Part shown: positions 47,619-56,642 of the stretch, in pieces | How the letters are laid out: every line of letters begins with the position of its first letter | Numbering within the stretch: position 1 is the first letter of the stretch | From: UBA7985 sp038141425 | GTDB lineage: Bacteria > Pseudomonadota > Alphaproteobacteria > UBA7985 | Assembly: GCA_038141425.1 (NCBI GenBank) | Contig: JAYQIC010000005.1 | Span: 1-64,000, forward strand | DNA length: 64,000 nucleotides | Direction of reading: 5' to 3' | Position numbers and translations under genes: made by a program | Notes under the pieces: generated by a model | The model's input: the letters and a program-made list of their open reading frames with translations, nothing else | Told to the model about the DNA's origin: nothing | Database searches by the model: none

Positions 47619-48078
47619 TGCGCTTCGCAGCCTGGCCCTGAGGTCGCTGCATCAGTTGCACCAGGAAGCGTTCTCCCGGACGCGGCGGGTCGAGATCCGC
47701 CTGTGCCAGCGCACGGCTGTCGAAGAACACATCTTCGGTTTTGCCATCGGCGTCGACGATCATGGCGAAACCGTAGCCCTTGGAGAAGTTGAAGAACTTT
47801 ACCTCAGCCTCGACCCAGTCTGCGTCTGAGTCGGCGCTGTCGGTGTCTTCGGGCTCCTGAAACTCCAGCAACTCTGACACCACCAGACCCTTGGGGCCCT
47901 CATCGATAATGACCTCGACTTCCGTGCCTTCGGGCAGCCAACGCTTGCCCTGCTTGGCCAGCACGCTCGCGTGCAGCAGGGCGTCGCGCGGGGTGTCCAA
48001 CGCGGTTACAAACCCAAAGCCCTTGGTCGGGTTAAACCATTTCACGGTCGCCGATACGCCTGCAGACTGCTCGGTCAT
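47605..48078 (-). CDS. Two-domain cold-shock protein
   Basis: 157 residues with two cold-shock domains in tandem. The first has ATVKWFNPTKGFGFVTAL with DALLHASVL. The second, after an acidic linker (EPEDTDSADSDAD), has AEVKFFNFSKGYGFAMI with EDVFFDSRAL. Both carry the RNP1-type aromatic set (KGFGFV, KGYGFA). The double-CSD form is frequent in alphaproteobacteria, where the proteins act as RNA chaperones in stress or stationary phase. It overlaps the aminotransferase end tail-to-tail. Confidence 0.95.
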   Translation of the reverse strand: MTEQSAGVSATVKWFNPTKGFGFVTALDTPRDALLHASVLAKQGKRWLPEGTEVEVIIDEGPKGLVVSELLEFQEPEDTDSADSDADWVEAEVKFFNFSKGYGFAMIVDADGKTEDVFFDSRALAQADLDPPRPGERFLVQLMQRPQGQAAKRIKAA

Positions 48079-48248
48079 TTATCGTTCCCCGGAGATTTGC
48101 TTTGGTGTGATTATTTCACCGCGCGCGTGTGACACTAGGATGACTGAATAGTTTGCCTCCATTACTTGCAGGTAAAACTACGGTGCGCCCAAAATTTAGG
48201 CGGTCTGTGCGGTTGGACCTGCGGCCTGACATGTTCCATAACGGGGGC

Positions 48249-48762
48249 ATGACCGATAATCCGGAAAATACCAGCGCTGGCGACGGCTCGACACAGGCAG
48301 CGCCCAAGTCGGGCATGGGGCTTGGCTTCGGGGTGTCACGCGTCGATATCACGTCGCGGATCCTGCGCGGTGTGATCGGGCACTTTCATGCCTTGGGATG
48401 GTCCGTGCTGCCTGAATTCACGCTCCCGACCGGGCGGCGGGTTGATGTTATGGCGCTGTCGACCAAGGGACAGTTCTGGGCCATCGAAATCAAGTCGTGC
48501 CTCGATGATTATCGCGTTGACCAAAAATGGCACGAGTACCTCGGTTTCTGCGACCGCTTCAGCTTTGCCGTTGACCCGGACTTTCCCCTGCCGCAGCTGC
48601 CCGAGGACGTGGGCGTCATCCTTGCGGACAACTTCGAAGCCTTCGAGTTGCGGCCACCGAAGATGGCCGACCCATTGTCAGCGGCGCCGACGCCGGTCGC
48701 TGCTGATGAAATACGCGACCAACGCCGCCGACCGTCTGGTGCGGGAGCGTTCAGTCGTCTGA
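48249..48762 (+). CDS. mmcB: MmcB family DNA repair protein (one frameshift)
   Basis: From ATG 48249 the protein runs through VLPEFTLPTGRRVDVMALST, AIEIKSCLDDYRVDQKWHEY and FCDRFSFAVDPDFP. The E-x-K core and the WxxY helix resemble PD-(D/E)XK nucleases and MmcB. An extra C near 48687 breaks the frame. The correct end, RRRSLLMKYATNAADRLVRE, stops at 48762. About 170 residues. MmcB was defined in Caulobacter as a damage-induced protein for mitomycin C resistance. Start alternatives at 48228 and 48153 exist. Confidence 0.9.
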
Positions 48763-48919
48763 TCATCGTCTTATCGATCTCGGGGGTCTGGCGGTGGTGC
48801 GACCGGGAAGACGCTACCCGCTGACGCCAGGCCACGGGCGCAGGGCGCGCGACAATGGTCGCGCAGCGCCCCAGGCTTTGCCCGAAGGGTCCGTGGGCTC
48901 GGGATGCGAGTTCTGGGGT

Positions 48920-49501
48920 CTAAACCCGGGGCGCGTACTTGTTGAGGATCCGCTGCAGCGTGCGGCGGTGCATGCGCAGGCGCCGGGCCGTCTCGGAAAC
49001 GTTGCGGTCGCACTGCTCGTAGATCCGCTGGATGTGTTCCCACCGGATGCGGTCTGCGGTCATCGGAAACTCGGGCGGCGGTGGCAGCAGGCCATCGCCG
49101 GACAGCAGCGCAGCCTCGACGATATCGGCGTCTGCGGGCTTGGGCAGGTAGTCGTGCGCGCCCAGCTTCACCGCTGAAACGGCCGTGGCAATGTTGCCGT
49201 AGCCGGTCAGCACCACGACGCGGCTGTTCGAACGGGCTTCGGTCAGCGCGGTAACCACGTCGAGGCCGTTGCCGTCTTCGAGCCGCAGGTCGACCACGGC
49301 GAAGGCGGGGGGATTGATCGAGGCGGCTTCTTTGCCGTCCTTGACCGAATAGGCGGTCACGGGCTCGAAACCGCGACGTTCGAGCGCGCGCGCCAGCCGT
49401 TCGGCAAAGCGTGTGTCGTCGTCCACGATCAGCAGGCTGCGATCAACATCACCCTGCAGCGCCTGGGCTTCGTCCGTCTCAATTGCAACGCCTAAAGACA
49501 T
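48920..49501 (-). CDS. regA: Redox response regulator RegA/ActR/PrrA
   Basis: 193 residues. The receiver domain has LLIVDDDTRFAERLARALER, the phospho-acceptor Asp71 in VVDLRLEDGNGLDV, VVVLTGYGNIATAV and the Lys in YLPKPADAD. A Pro linker (PPPPEFP) leads to a Fis-like helix-turn-helix (CDRNVSETARRLRMHRRTLQ). This single-domain arrangement is the RegA/ActR/PrrA/RegR group, which controls oxidase, photosynthesis, nitrogen or hydrogen genes by redox. It is 59 bases downstream of its kinase regB. Confidence 0.96.
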   Translation of the reverse strand: MSLGVAIETDEAQALQGDVDRSLLIVDDDTRFAERLARALERRGFEPVTAYSVKDGKEAASINPPAFAVVDLRLEDGNGLDVVTALTEARSNSRVVVLTGYGNIATAVSAVKLGAHDYLPKPADADIVEAALLSGDGLLPPPPEFPMTADRIRWEHIQRIYEQCDRNVSETARRLRMHRRTLQRILNKYAPRV

Positions 49502-49560
49502 TGTGTCCTCTCAGTCGGTCGGTCGCGGTCCGGATTCTGGCGCGAAAAACCCCTCAAAAA

Positions 49561-50931
49561 TCAATCTTCTACGGTTAAGCTAGGTCGGTTCCACGTGACA
49601 GCAACCGATGCCCCGCCCCTGCGACGATTTGTAAAGTCGAGGGTTGCGCCGGTGTGCTCGAGCAGGGTGCGGGCGATGAATACGCCCAGCCCCATGCCGC
49701 CGTCCCGGCCGCTGCGGGTGCCGGTGCGGCGCGCCTGGGTTCGGTTGCCGCTGCCCTGCACGTAGGGTTCGCCCAGCCGGCTGAGGATGGCGGGGTCGAA
49801 ACCGGGACCATCGTCGAGGATCAGCACGGTGATGGTGTCCTGAGTCCACGTGGCCTGTACCGTGACCTCTGTTGCCGCGAACTGGATCGCGTTCTGGATG
49901 AAGTTGCCCAGCCCGTGGATCAGCTCCGGTCGGCGGGCGATGGTCGGCTGTTCGAGGCGGGTGACATCGATCTCGGCGAGGTCGGCTTCGGCGGTACCGC
50001 CCTCGTCGTCGTCGTCGTCATAGGTGCCGTCGACGTGGATGGGATCGGCGATGATGCTGACCGCGACGCGTTCCTGCTGATGCGGGTGGGCGGCAACCTC
50101 CAGCAGGGTGGATATCGGCAGATGGTGGTAGGGATCGTCGCTGTCCGGCGGGCCGCTGTTGCGCTGCTCGAGGGCGACCAGGATATCGCGGCAGCGGTTG
50201 GTCTCCTGCACCAGCAGGGCGGCGTCTTCAGCCTGCGGCGAGCCGGCGGGTAGGTCGCGCAGCAGCTCCTTGGCGACCACGGCGATGGTCGAGAGGGGCG
50301 AGCCGAGCTCGTGGGCGGCGGCGGCGGCGAGGCCCCCGATGGCGGACATGCGCTGTTCCCGGACAAGGGCGAGTTGCGAGGCGCTGAGCGCCTGCGACAT
50401 GTCCCGGGCGCGCTGGGCCAGCCACGACACGTAGAGCGCGACGAACAGGATCGACAGCACCAGCGACGCCCACAGCGCACCGACGAAGGTGGCCGGGAAG
50501 ATCACCTGCGCGTTGGTCCAGGGCAGGGGCAGGGCGAAGGCCGCGAGCAGGGTCACGATGGCGATGGCCAGGAAGGCGAGGATCGAGGTCGTGGCGCGAC
50601 GCAGGATCGACGCCGACACGGTTACAGGCGCGAGAATGACGATGGCGAAGGGGTTGGAGACGCCGCCGGTCAGCCACAGCAGCACGCCCAATTGGATCAG
50701 ATCCCAGGCGAGATACTGGCCGGCTTCGCTGTCGCGAAGCCAGAGGGCATCCCGACCCTGCCGCCGTCGGCGCTGCCAGGCGAACAGTGTGACGGCAACG
50801 TTGAGCGCGATCGGCAGCATGGCCAGGCCGACGGGCAGCTGGAAGCCCATGGCGAAGTAAACCACCAACACGGCGGCGGCCTGGCCGGTGATGGCGATCC
50901 AGCGCATCGCGGTGACGATGCGAAAAGACAC
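49561..50931 (-). CDS. regB: Redox sensor histidine kinase RegB/PrrB/ActS
   Basis: 456 residues from GTG 50931. Six membrane helices occupy about residues 1-180, with the quinone-site heptapeptide GGVSNPF. The H-box is AAAAHELGSPLSTIAVVAKE with His207. Cys247 lies exactly 40 residues further on in NRCRDILVAL, the same spacing as the redox-active Cys265 and His225 of Rhodobacter RegB. ATPase motifs are NFIQNAIQFA and LDDGPGFDP, then GMGLGVFIARTLLEHTGA. An acidic insert (DDDDDEGG) is unusual. It senses quinone redox state and phosphorylates RegA. Confidence 0.96.
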   Translation of the reverse strand: MSFRIVTAMRWIAITGQAAAVLVVYFAMGFQLPVGLAMLPIALNVAVTLFAWQRRRRQGRDALWLRDSEAGQYLAWDLIQLGVLLWLTGGVSNPFAIVILAPVTVSASILRRATTSILAFLAIAIVTLLAAFALPLPWTNAQVIFPATFVGALWASLVLSILFVALYVSWLAQRARDMSQALSASQLALVREQRMSAIGGLAAAAAHELGSPLSTIAVVAKELLRDLPAGSPQAEDAALLVQETNRCRDILVALEQRNSGPPDSDDPYHHLPISTLLEVAAHPHQQERVAVSIIADPIHVDGTYDDDDDEGGTAEADLAEIDVTRLEQPTIARRPELIHGLGNFIQNAIQFAATEVTVQATWTQDTITVLILDDGPGFDPAILSRLGEPYVQGSGNRTQARRTGTRSGRDGGMGLGVFIARTLLEHTGATLDFTNRRRGGASVAVTWNRPSLTVED

Positions 50932-51167
50932 CAGCCCGCGGGTTGCTCGAGCTGGTCCGAGGAGCTGGTCCGGTCAGGCGTCCAAGGATGGGGTTCGCCT
51001 CAGGGATGGTCTCGATGCCCTTAAGCTGCTTTTTCCATTTTCTATGAAAATTTTGGATGAGTTCACACTCAACACGCTGCGCTTTGAGTGTCGCGCGGTC
51101 AGGCCTCAGGGTTGCACGCTTCGATGCAAGACGACGGCGCGTTTTCAAGGTTGCGCGTGGGAGACTG
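50932..51167. other. Intergenic region between cobT and regB
   Basis: 236 bases. A continuous frame seems to link cobT to regB only because of the cobT frameshift. The true cobT stop is at 51168. An A/T-rich patch near 51030-51060 (TTTTCCATTTTCTATGAAAATTTT) probably holds the regBA promoter. No gene seen. Confidence 0.45.
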
Positions 51168-52195
51168 TCAAATCGCAACATTGACGCCCGCGCTTCGAAG
51201 GTCGCCATGCCGGCATGCAGCGCGCAGGCCGATCGCACGATCTGCGCCGCCAACGTCGCGCCCGAACCTTCACCCAACCGCATCCCCAGTTGCAGGATCG
51301 GCTTCTTGTCCAGCCGGCGCAGCACTTCAGCATGGGCGCCTTCGACCGAAAGATGCCCGGCGAGGCAATGATCGATCGACGCAGGCGCCCAAGCGTGCAG
51401 GCACGCTGCTGCAGCGCAGCAGATGTAGCCGTCGAGGATCACCGGCACCCGCGCCATCCGTGCCGCCAGGATCGCCCCGGCGATGGCCGCGATTTCCTTC
51501 CCGCCGAGCCGCGCGAGGACATCCAGCCCGTCGCCCGCATCGGCCGCGTGCAGGGCTGCACCCTCCCCCACCACGCGGATTTTGTTCTCCAGCGCAGCAC
51601 CCTCCACGCCGGTACCCGGGCCGGTCCAGTCTTCGGCGGTTCCACCATAGAGCGCGTGGTAGATCGCCGCCGCTGACGTCGTGTTGGCAATGCCCATCTC
51701 GCCCAGCATCAGCAGGTCCACGCCGGGTTCAACGGCCATCATGCCGTAGGCCATGGCCTGCGCGCATTCCTCGTCGCTCATGGCGGGCCCTTGCGTGAAG
51801 TCAGCCGTCGGGACGTCCAGTGCCATTTCGTAGACCATCAGGTCGCCGTCCAACGCCTCGACCAGTTGATTGACCGCCGCACCGCCGGCCTGAAAGTTCA
51901 GCACCATCTGCGCCGTCACCTCGGCCGGGAAAGCCGAGATGCCCTGCGCCGCGACCCCGTGATTTCCGGCGAAGACAGCCGTGCGCGGGTGGTTGACCTC
52001 GGGCAGCGCGCGCCCTTGCCAGCCCGCCATGAAGATCGCGATATCCTCAAGGTCAGCCAGTGCGCCCGGGGGCTTAGTCAGGACCGCATTCCGGCGGACG
52101 GCCTCTGCTTCGGCGGCTTGGTCCCGGCCGGGCAGGTTCTCAAGCAGAGCACGGATTTCAGCGAGGGAGGCGATCGGCTTTTGTTCAGTGGTCAT
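51168..52195 (-). CDS. cobT: Nicotinate-nucleotide-dimethylbenzimidazole phosphoribosyltransferase (frameshift at end)
   Basis: About 342 residues. FAGNHGVAAQGISAFPAEVT, the Gly-rich NTTSAAAIYHALYG, GGKEIAAIAGAILAA and GMRLGEGSGATLAA are CobT signatures, with the catalytic Glu near the end in that last block. A missing base near 51187-51195 pushes the frame into noncoding sequence. Restored, the protein ends ATFEAAGVNVAI at TGA 51170-51168, as is normal. It attaches ribose phosphate to dimethylbenzimidazole for the lower ligand of cobalamin. It is divergent from cobS, 60 bases apart. Confidence 0.95.
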
Positions 52196-52255
52196 TGGTT
52201 CTACTTCGCGCTAAAGCGTCTGAATTCGGACGTCAAAGGGGGCTTAGTCCAAGTT

Positions 52256-53031
52256 ATGACCGTTTGGAAAGAGGCCATGGGCGGGCTGGCTACCAGCCTT
52301 GCTTTTCTGACCCGTGTGCCGCTGCCTTCATTCCTGTTCAGCGACGGCGTTTCCACCGATCGCGCCGTCTGGGCCTTCCCCGTCGTCGGTGCGCTGATTG
52401 GGGTGGCCGTGGGGGCGCTGCTGAGCCTGCTCTCTGGCTTTGGCTTTCACCCGTTCGCGGTGGCCGTTGTCGTGGTGGCAGCGGGCCTGCTGATCACCGG
52501 TGCTTTGCACGAGGATGGCCTCGCGGACGTGGCCGACGGCCTTGGCGGCGGTGATCCTGCGCGCCGGCGGGAGATCATGAAGGACAGCCGGCTTGGCGCC
52601 TTCGGTGTGCTGGCGCTGGTGCTCACGGTCCTGCTCAAGGTCGGGGTGGTGTTCGCGCTGGCCGATCCGCTCAAGCCCGGTCTGGCCTTGGCCCTGCTCG
52701 TTGGCGCTGCAGCTTGGTCAAGGGCGCTGATGACCGCCATCTGGGCGGCTCTGCCGCCGGCCAATCCCGGGGGCTGGCCAGTGTCCGCCCGGATGTCCGG
52801 CAGGCCGCAATCGCCCTTGCCATCGCACTGGGGCTCCTGTTCATCCTGTGGTTGCTGATGCCGGGCACAGGGTTCCTGCTCGGTGCCGTGGTGCTTGCGG
52901 CCGTCGTGGCGGGGCTGTTCGCCCTGTTCGCTCGCTGGCAGTTCGGGGGCGTCACGGGGGATGTCTGCGGCGCGGCGCAGGTCCTCGCCGAGCTGGCTTT
53001 TTTCGCGGCTGCGCTGTCCCACATCACCTGA
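52256..53031 (+). CDS. cobS: Adenosylcobinamide-GDP ribazoletransferase (one frameshift)
   Basis: From ATG 52256 (MTVWKEAMGGLATSLAFLTR). Integral membrane protein of about 258 residues with several helices (AVWAFPVVGALIGVAVGALL) and the acidic motif HEDGLADVADGLGGG with RRREIMKDSRLGAFG, diagnostic for CobS. A missing G in the run 52769-52773 breaks the frame. The end, LASVRPDVRQAAIALAIALG to AAALSHIT, continues to 53031. It joins adenosylcobinamide-GDP with alpha-ribazole in the last steps of cobalamin synthesis. Confidence 0.95.
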
Positions 53032-53125
53032 ACAGACCCGACCCGGTCGGCGCCTTCCCACGCTTTGCCCGGGGCGCACACCACCCCGCACTCTCTTCCA
53101 CCGCTTCGACACGAAAGACCCGACA

Positions 53126-53803
53126 ATGGCAGTAGTGACCCGCTGGTTCTGGGTCCGGCACGCGCCGGTTATAAACCCCGACCATATTGTCTACGGCGCT
53201 TCCGATATGCCCGTTGATGTCTCGGAAACCCATATGTTCGCCCCCGCTGCGCGCGCCCTGCCGCGCGGCGAAGGCGTGCACTGGCTGACGAGCACCGCTG
53301 GCCGCACCCACCGCACCCGCGATGCCATCATCCGCGAGGGCTACCCCGCAATCATCAGCACCGAGGATGCCCGCTTCGCCGAGCAGGGGCTGGGCGACTG
53401 GGAGGGTCTGACCTGGGACGAAGCCTTACCCGGCGGTGAGCAGCACCCCTTCTGGCACACCACGGCCGAATACCGCCCGCCCAACGGCGAGAGCTTCACC
53501 GACGTGATCGAACGCGTCCACGCCGGGGTCCGCCACTGGACCGCCGCTTTCCGTGGACAGGATATCGTTTGCGTCGCCCACGGCGGGGTGATCCGCGCCA
53601 TGGCCACCATCGCGCTGGGCATGGCGCCGGACAAGGGCCTGTCGATCGGGGTCGACAATTGCTCGATCAGCCGCTTCGACTGGGTCGAATACGGCGAGGC
53701 GCAGCCCAAGCAGGCCTGGCGCACGGGCTACCTCAACCTCAGCCCACGCAAGCCCGATGGCTTTGCCAACGGCGCCGCGCTGAGCCCGGACGAGCGTGGC
53801 TGA
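53126..53803 (+). CDS. cobC: Histidine phosphatase, probable alpha-ribazole phosphatase
   Basis: 225 residues. The phosphoglycerate-mutase-like signature is WVRHAPV (Arg11-His12, with Ala where many have Gly), with the second Arg in STAGRTHRTRDAI, EQGLGDWEGLTW and the acid-base His block CVAHGGVIRAM. Its place directly after cobS suggests the CobC role, removing phosphate from alpha-ribazole 5'-phosphate. The last codons and stop lie in a 20-base tandem repeat. Activity on other phosphomonoesters cannot be excluded. Confidence 0.85.
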   Translation: MAVVTRWFWVRHAPVINPDHIVYGASDMPVDVSETHMFAPAARALPRGEGVHWLTSTAGRTHRTRDAIIREGYPAIISTEDARFAEQGLGDWEGLTWDEALPGGEQHPFWHTTAEYRPPNGESFTDVIERVHAGVRHWTAAFRGQDIVCVAHGGVIRAMATIALGMAPDKGLSIGVDNCSISRFDWVEYGEAQPKQAWRTGYLNLSPRKPDGFANGAALSPDERG

Positions 53804-53820
53804 GCCCGGATGAACGCGGC
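53781..53820. repeat. 20-bp tandem duplication at the cobC 3' end
   Basis: TGAGCCCGGACGAGCGTGGC (53781-53800) is followed directly by TGAGCCCGGATGAACGCGGC (53801-53820), 17 of 20 bases the same. The first copy encodes the last residues of CobC. The second supplies the stop codon (53801-53803). It is a recent-looking slippage duplication. Confidence 0.85.
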
Positions 53821-53997
53821 TGAGGGTCCACGAATACGGCGAAGATCCTCGCGCGCTGAGCAAACAGGTCCACCAGCACGCGATTGCTTGTCTTCGCGCA
53901 AGATTCGGAGCGCACGGCCCTGACAGTTCGGGTAGATTGAGCGCAGTCGTCGGCCCAGTCGACGCTCGTCAAACCAGCCTTGGCAGGAAACCAGCGC

Positions 53998-54954
53998 ATG
54001 ATCCACGATCCGGACCGAGACGCAGCCCTCACAGCCTCCGCACCCGCCCCGGACGCCGTGGCCAGCGACAGCCCCGCCGATGTCCGGCTGGCGCAGGCCG
54101 CTGCTGACCTGATCGATGCCCGGATTGACGAAGGCCTCGACCACCGCGCCCTGACGCTGAAGGCCCTTGCGGCCGACCTCGAAACCTCACCCAGCCAGCT
54201 GCAGCGGCTTTTCACCCGTGTTGTCGGTGTATCCCCGTGGGACTACGGCGCGCAGCGGCGCGCCAATGCCTTCCGCCAGCACCTGCGCAGTGACGCCAGT
54301 GTCACCGACGCCATCTACGCCGCGGGCTACAGCAGCGCCAGCCGGGTCTACGAGCAGAGCGGTTTCATGCTCGGCATGACCCCGGCGTCCTTCGCCCGGG
54401 CGGGCAAGGGCGCTTCCATCACCTTCGATATCGTCGACAGCCCGCTGAACCGCTTGCTGGTGGCGACCACGGCCACGGGGCTTTGTTTTCTCGCTTTTGG
54501 CGACGACGACGCGTCCCTGACTGCCGAACTGCAGGCCGAATTCACCGCAGCGACTGGCGTGGACCGCGACCCCCAAGGCTTGCGCAGCGTGCTCGAAGAC
54601 GTGGTCGAACACCTCGAGACCGGAAACATGCCCTCGCGGCAGTTGGCGCTGGACGTGCAAGGCACGGCCTTCCAACGGCGGGTGTGGCAGGCCCTGCTGG
54701 CCATGCCTGCCGGCGCGGTACTGACCTACAGCGAGCTGGGCGAGGAAATGGGGCTGGAGAACGGCCAGCGCGCGGTTGCCAGGGGCTGCGCCACCAACAA
54801 GGTGTCGCTGCTCATCCCCTGCCACCGGATTGTCCGCAGCGACGGTGGGCTGGGCGGATACCGCTGGGGTCTCAAGCGAAAACAGAGACTTTTAGCTATG
54901 GAATCGGACCGATTTGGTGCAAAAGAGACGGGTTCCAAAGATCGACTCCTCTAG
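53998..54954 (+). CDS. ada: Ada-type methyltransferase/AraC regulator lacking the N-terminal zinc domain
   Basis: 318 residues from ATG 53998. An AraC-type double helix-turn-helix (ALTLKALAADLETSPSQLQR, ASVTDAIYAAGYSSASRVYE) is followed by the O6-alkylguanine methyltransferase: a ribonuclease-like part (DSPLNRLLVATTATG) and the active-site LLIPCHRIVRSDG with Cys275. The Cys38-containing zinc domain of E. coli Ada (methylphosphotriester sensor) is missing. The protein probably repairs O6-methylguanine and may regulate by another signal. Next gene starts 18 bases downstream. Confidence 0.94.
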   Translation: MIHDPDRDAALTASAPAPDAVASDSPADVRLAQAAADLIDARIDEGLDHRALTLKALAADLETSPSQLQRLFTRVVGVSPWDYGAQRRANAFRQHLRSDASVTDAIYAAGYSSASRVYEQSGFMLGMTPASFARAGKGASITFDIVDSPLNRLLVATTATGLCFLAFGDDDASLTAELQAEFTAATGVDRDPQGLRSVLEDVVEHLETGNMPSRQLALDVQGTAFQRRVWQALLAMPAGAVLTYSELGEEMGLENGQRAVARGCATNKVSLLIPCHRIVRSDGGLGGYRWGLKRKQRLLAMESDRFGAKETGSKDRLL

Positions 54955-54972
54955 CCCAAGGGCCGACCGGCT

Positions 54973-55722
54973 TTGCGCATCTTTTCCAAGTCCGTCCAAG
55001 ACCCGGAAACCATCATCCTTGCCGATCGCCGTTTCGATGTCAGCGTCAACCGGCTGAAGCGTGCGCGGCGCCTGACCCTGCGCATCGACACCAATGCCTC
55101 GCGGGTGAAAATCAGCGCGCCGGCCTCGGTCGACGCCGAGCTGGTCCACGGCTTCCTCGAGCGCAACCGGCCGTGGCTTGAGCGGCAGATTGCCAGCCGT
55201 CCCGACCTCGAAGTCGTCCGCGATGGCAGCCTGATCCCCTTTCGCGGGCAGGAAACCCAGATCGTCATCGATCCGGCGGCTGCTTGCATCACCTTTGATG
55301 GTGCCGATGGCCGGCCAAGCCTGCGCTTGCCCCGGCGGGGCGAGCCAATCCTGCGCCTGCAGCGCTTCCTCGTGGACGAAGCCCGCCGTGACCTCACGGC
55401 CCGTGCTGAAAGGCTCTCCAGTCAGCTCGGCCGCCCGTTCCGCAGCCTGCACGTACGCGACACCAAGAGCCGCTGGGGGTCCTGCTCATCGCGGGCAGGG
55501 CTGAATTTCTCGTGGCGGCTGATTTTCGGCGAGGATCGCGTGCGCGAGTACGTCGTCGCGCACGAAGTCGCCCACCTGCGCCACATGGACCACAGCCCGG
55601 CGTTCTGGGCGCAGTGCGAAGCGCTGTGTCCGCCTGACCTCGACATCGACTGGGCCAAGCGCCAGTTGCGGGAGAACGGCAAGCGCTGGCACGCCTTGGT
55701 CTTCGATGGCTCGGTGGCCTGA
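54973..55722 (+). CDS. YgjP/DUF45-type zinc metallopeptidase-like protein
   Basis: 249 residues from a TTG at 54973. The C-terminal half carries RDTKSRWGSCSSRAGLNFSW and the zinc motif HEVAH (residues 197-201) with a third His in RHMDHSPAFW, the DUF45/M48-like signature of YgjP. The N-terminus (RLKRARRLTLRIDTNASRVK) is a small beta domain common to the family. Substrate and role are unknown. It may be co-transcribed with ada and shares TGATG with the next gene. Confidence 0.93.
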   Translation: MRIFSKSVQDPETIILADRRFDVSVNRLKRARRLTLRIDTNASRVKISAPASVDAELVHGFLERNRPWLERQIASRPDLEVVRDGSLIPFRGQETQIVIDPAAACITFDGADGRPSLRLPRRGEPILRLQRFLVDEARRDLTARAERLSSQLGRPFRSLHVRDTKSRWGSCSSRAGLNFSWRLIFGEDRVREYVVAHEVAHLRHMDHSPAFWAQCEALCPPDLDIDWAKRQLRENGKRWHALVFDGSVA

Positions 55723-56522
55723 TGCGGCCGCGTAACCAGCCCGAGATCCTGCTCCGGCGCGCCGACCGCAGCGATCTGGGGGCGCTGCTAAGCTTGATCC
55801 ACCGCTTCGCCAGCCGAGAGCGGTGAGCCCGGCGGCGGGGTCGGTGATGCGGTCATGCTGGAGCGCGCGCTTCGCCACCTCGTGGTCTACATGACCTATT
55901 TCAACAACGATCCCACCGGTTACGTGCTGGGCATGGAGTCCCTTGGCGGGCGCGGCTCCGCAACCCCGCAACTGCCCGGTTACTACCTCTGTGATCTCTA
56001 CGTCGAGCCCAGCTGGCGCCAGCACCGGCTGGGCAGGGCCATGCTCTCCGCCATGCTGCAGACACCGACCAGCTGGGGACCGACCCGGTTCCTGCGCTGG
56101 GAGACGTCCACCCGGCCGGAAGCGGCGCAGGCCAATGCCTTCTACGCGCGGGTTTCCCCGAGCGCCACGTCGGCCAGCCCTTTGTCTGGCCAGCGCCGCC
56201 GGATGCCGCCGACATCACACCCGAACGCTACATGGCCTTCCGCCCCCGGCGCCTGATGACCGATCAGGCCTGGCTGTCGGTCGAGCCGGCGTTCTCGACC
56301 CAGAGCGGTTGTTGGTTTGCCCGCCTGCACGAGCTCGCCGGAGAGCGGACCGACGTGCCGCAGTTGCTCGGAGCCGTCGCCTCTGACGGCTACGCACACC
56401 TTTCGATGGCAGAGACCCTCGACCTGCCCGAGGGGGAGGCACAGAACCTCATCCCCGGCTGCTATCCGCTCGATCAGGCGCAAGCCTGCCTGGTGGTGTT
56501 TCCACCGCCGCAAGAAAAATAA
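55722..56522 (+). CDS. GNAT N-acetyltransferase (two frameshifts), possible C-terminal extension
   Basis: Starts at ATG 55722 inside the upstream stop (TGATG): EILLRRADRSDLGALLSLIH is a typical GNAT opening. After a break near 55817, ESGEPGGGVGDAVMLERALR continues. The acetyl-CoA motif A is EPSWRQHRLGRAMLSAML, followed by EAAQANAFYAR. After a second break near 56152 the frame reads FPERHVGQPFVWPAPPDAAD and stays open to 56522. The last 88 residues could be a fused domain or a separate gene starting at ATG 56256. The substrate is unknown. Confidence 0.72.
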
Positions 56523-56642
56523 TCGATCTGCGGGGATACACGCCGTCGATCCGCCGTATCACCCTGCAGAAGAACACGTGTCCGGCCAGTCTCAAGCCTC
56601 AGTTTTTTTGAGGGGTCGCAATCGGGAGAAGAAGACACCGGG

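Noticed and set aside
50228..52195. 655-residue CobT fusion reaching into regB
   Set aside because: Caused by the frameshift near 51190. The restored frame gives a normal CobT end at 51168.
56592..56614. CCTCA - T7 - GAGG hairpin before the sigma gene as a terminator
   Set aside because: The T run is in the loop, not after the stem, so it does not form an intrinsic terminator.
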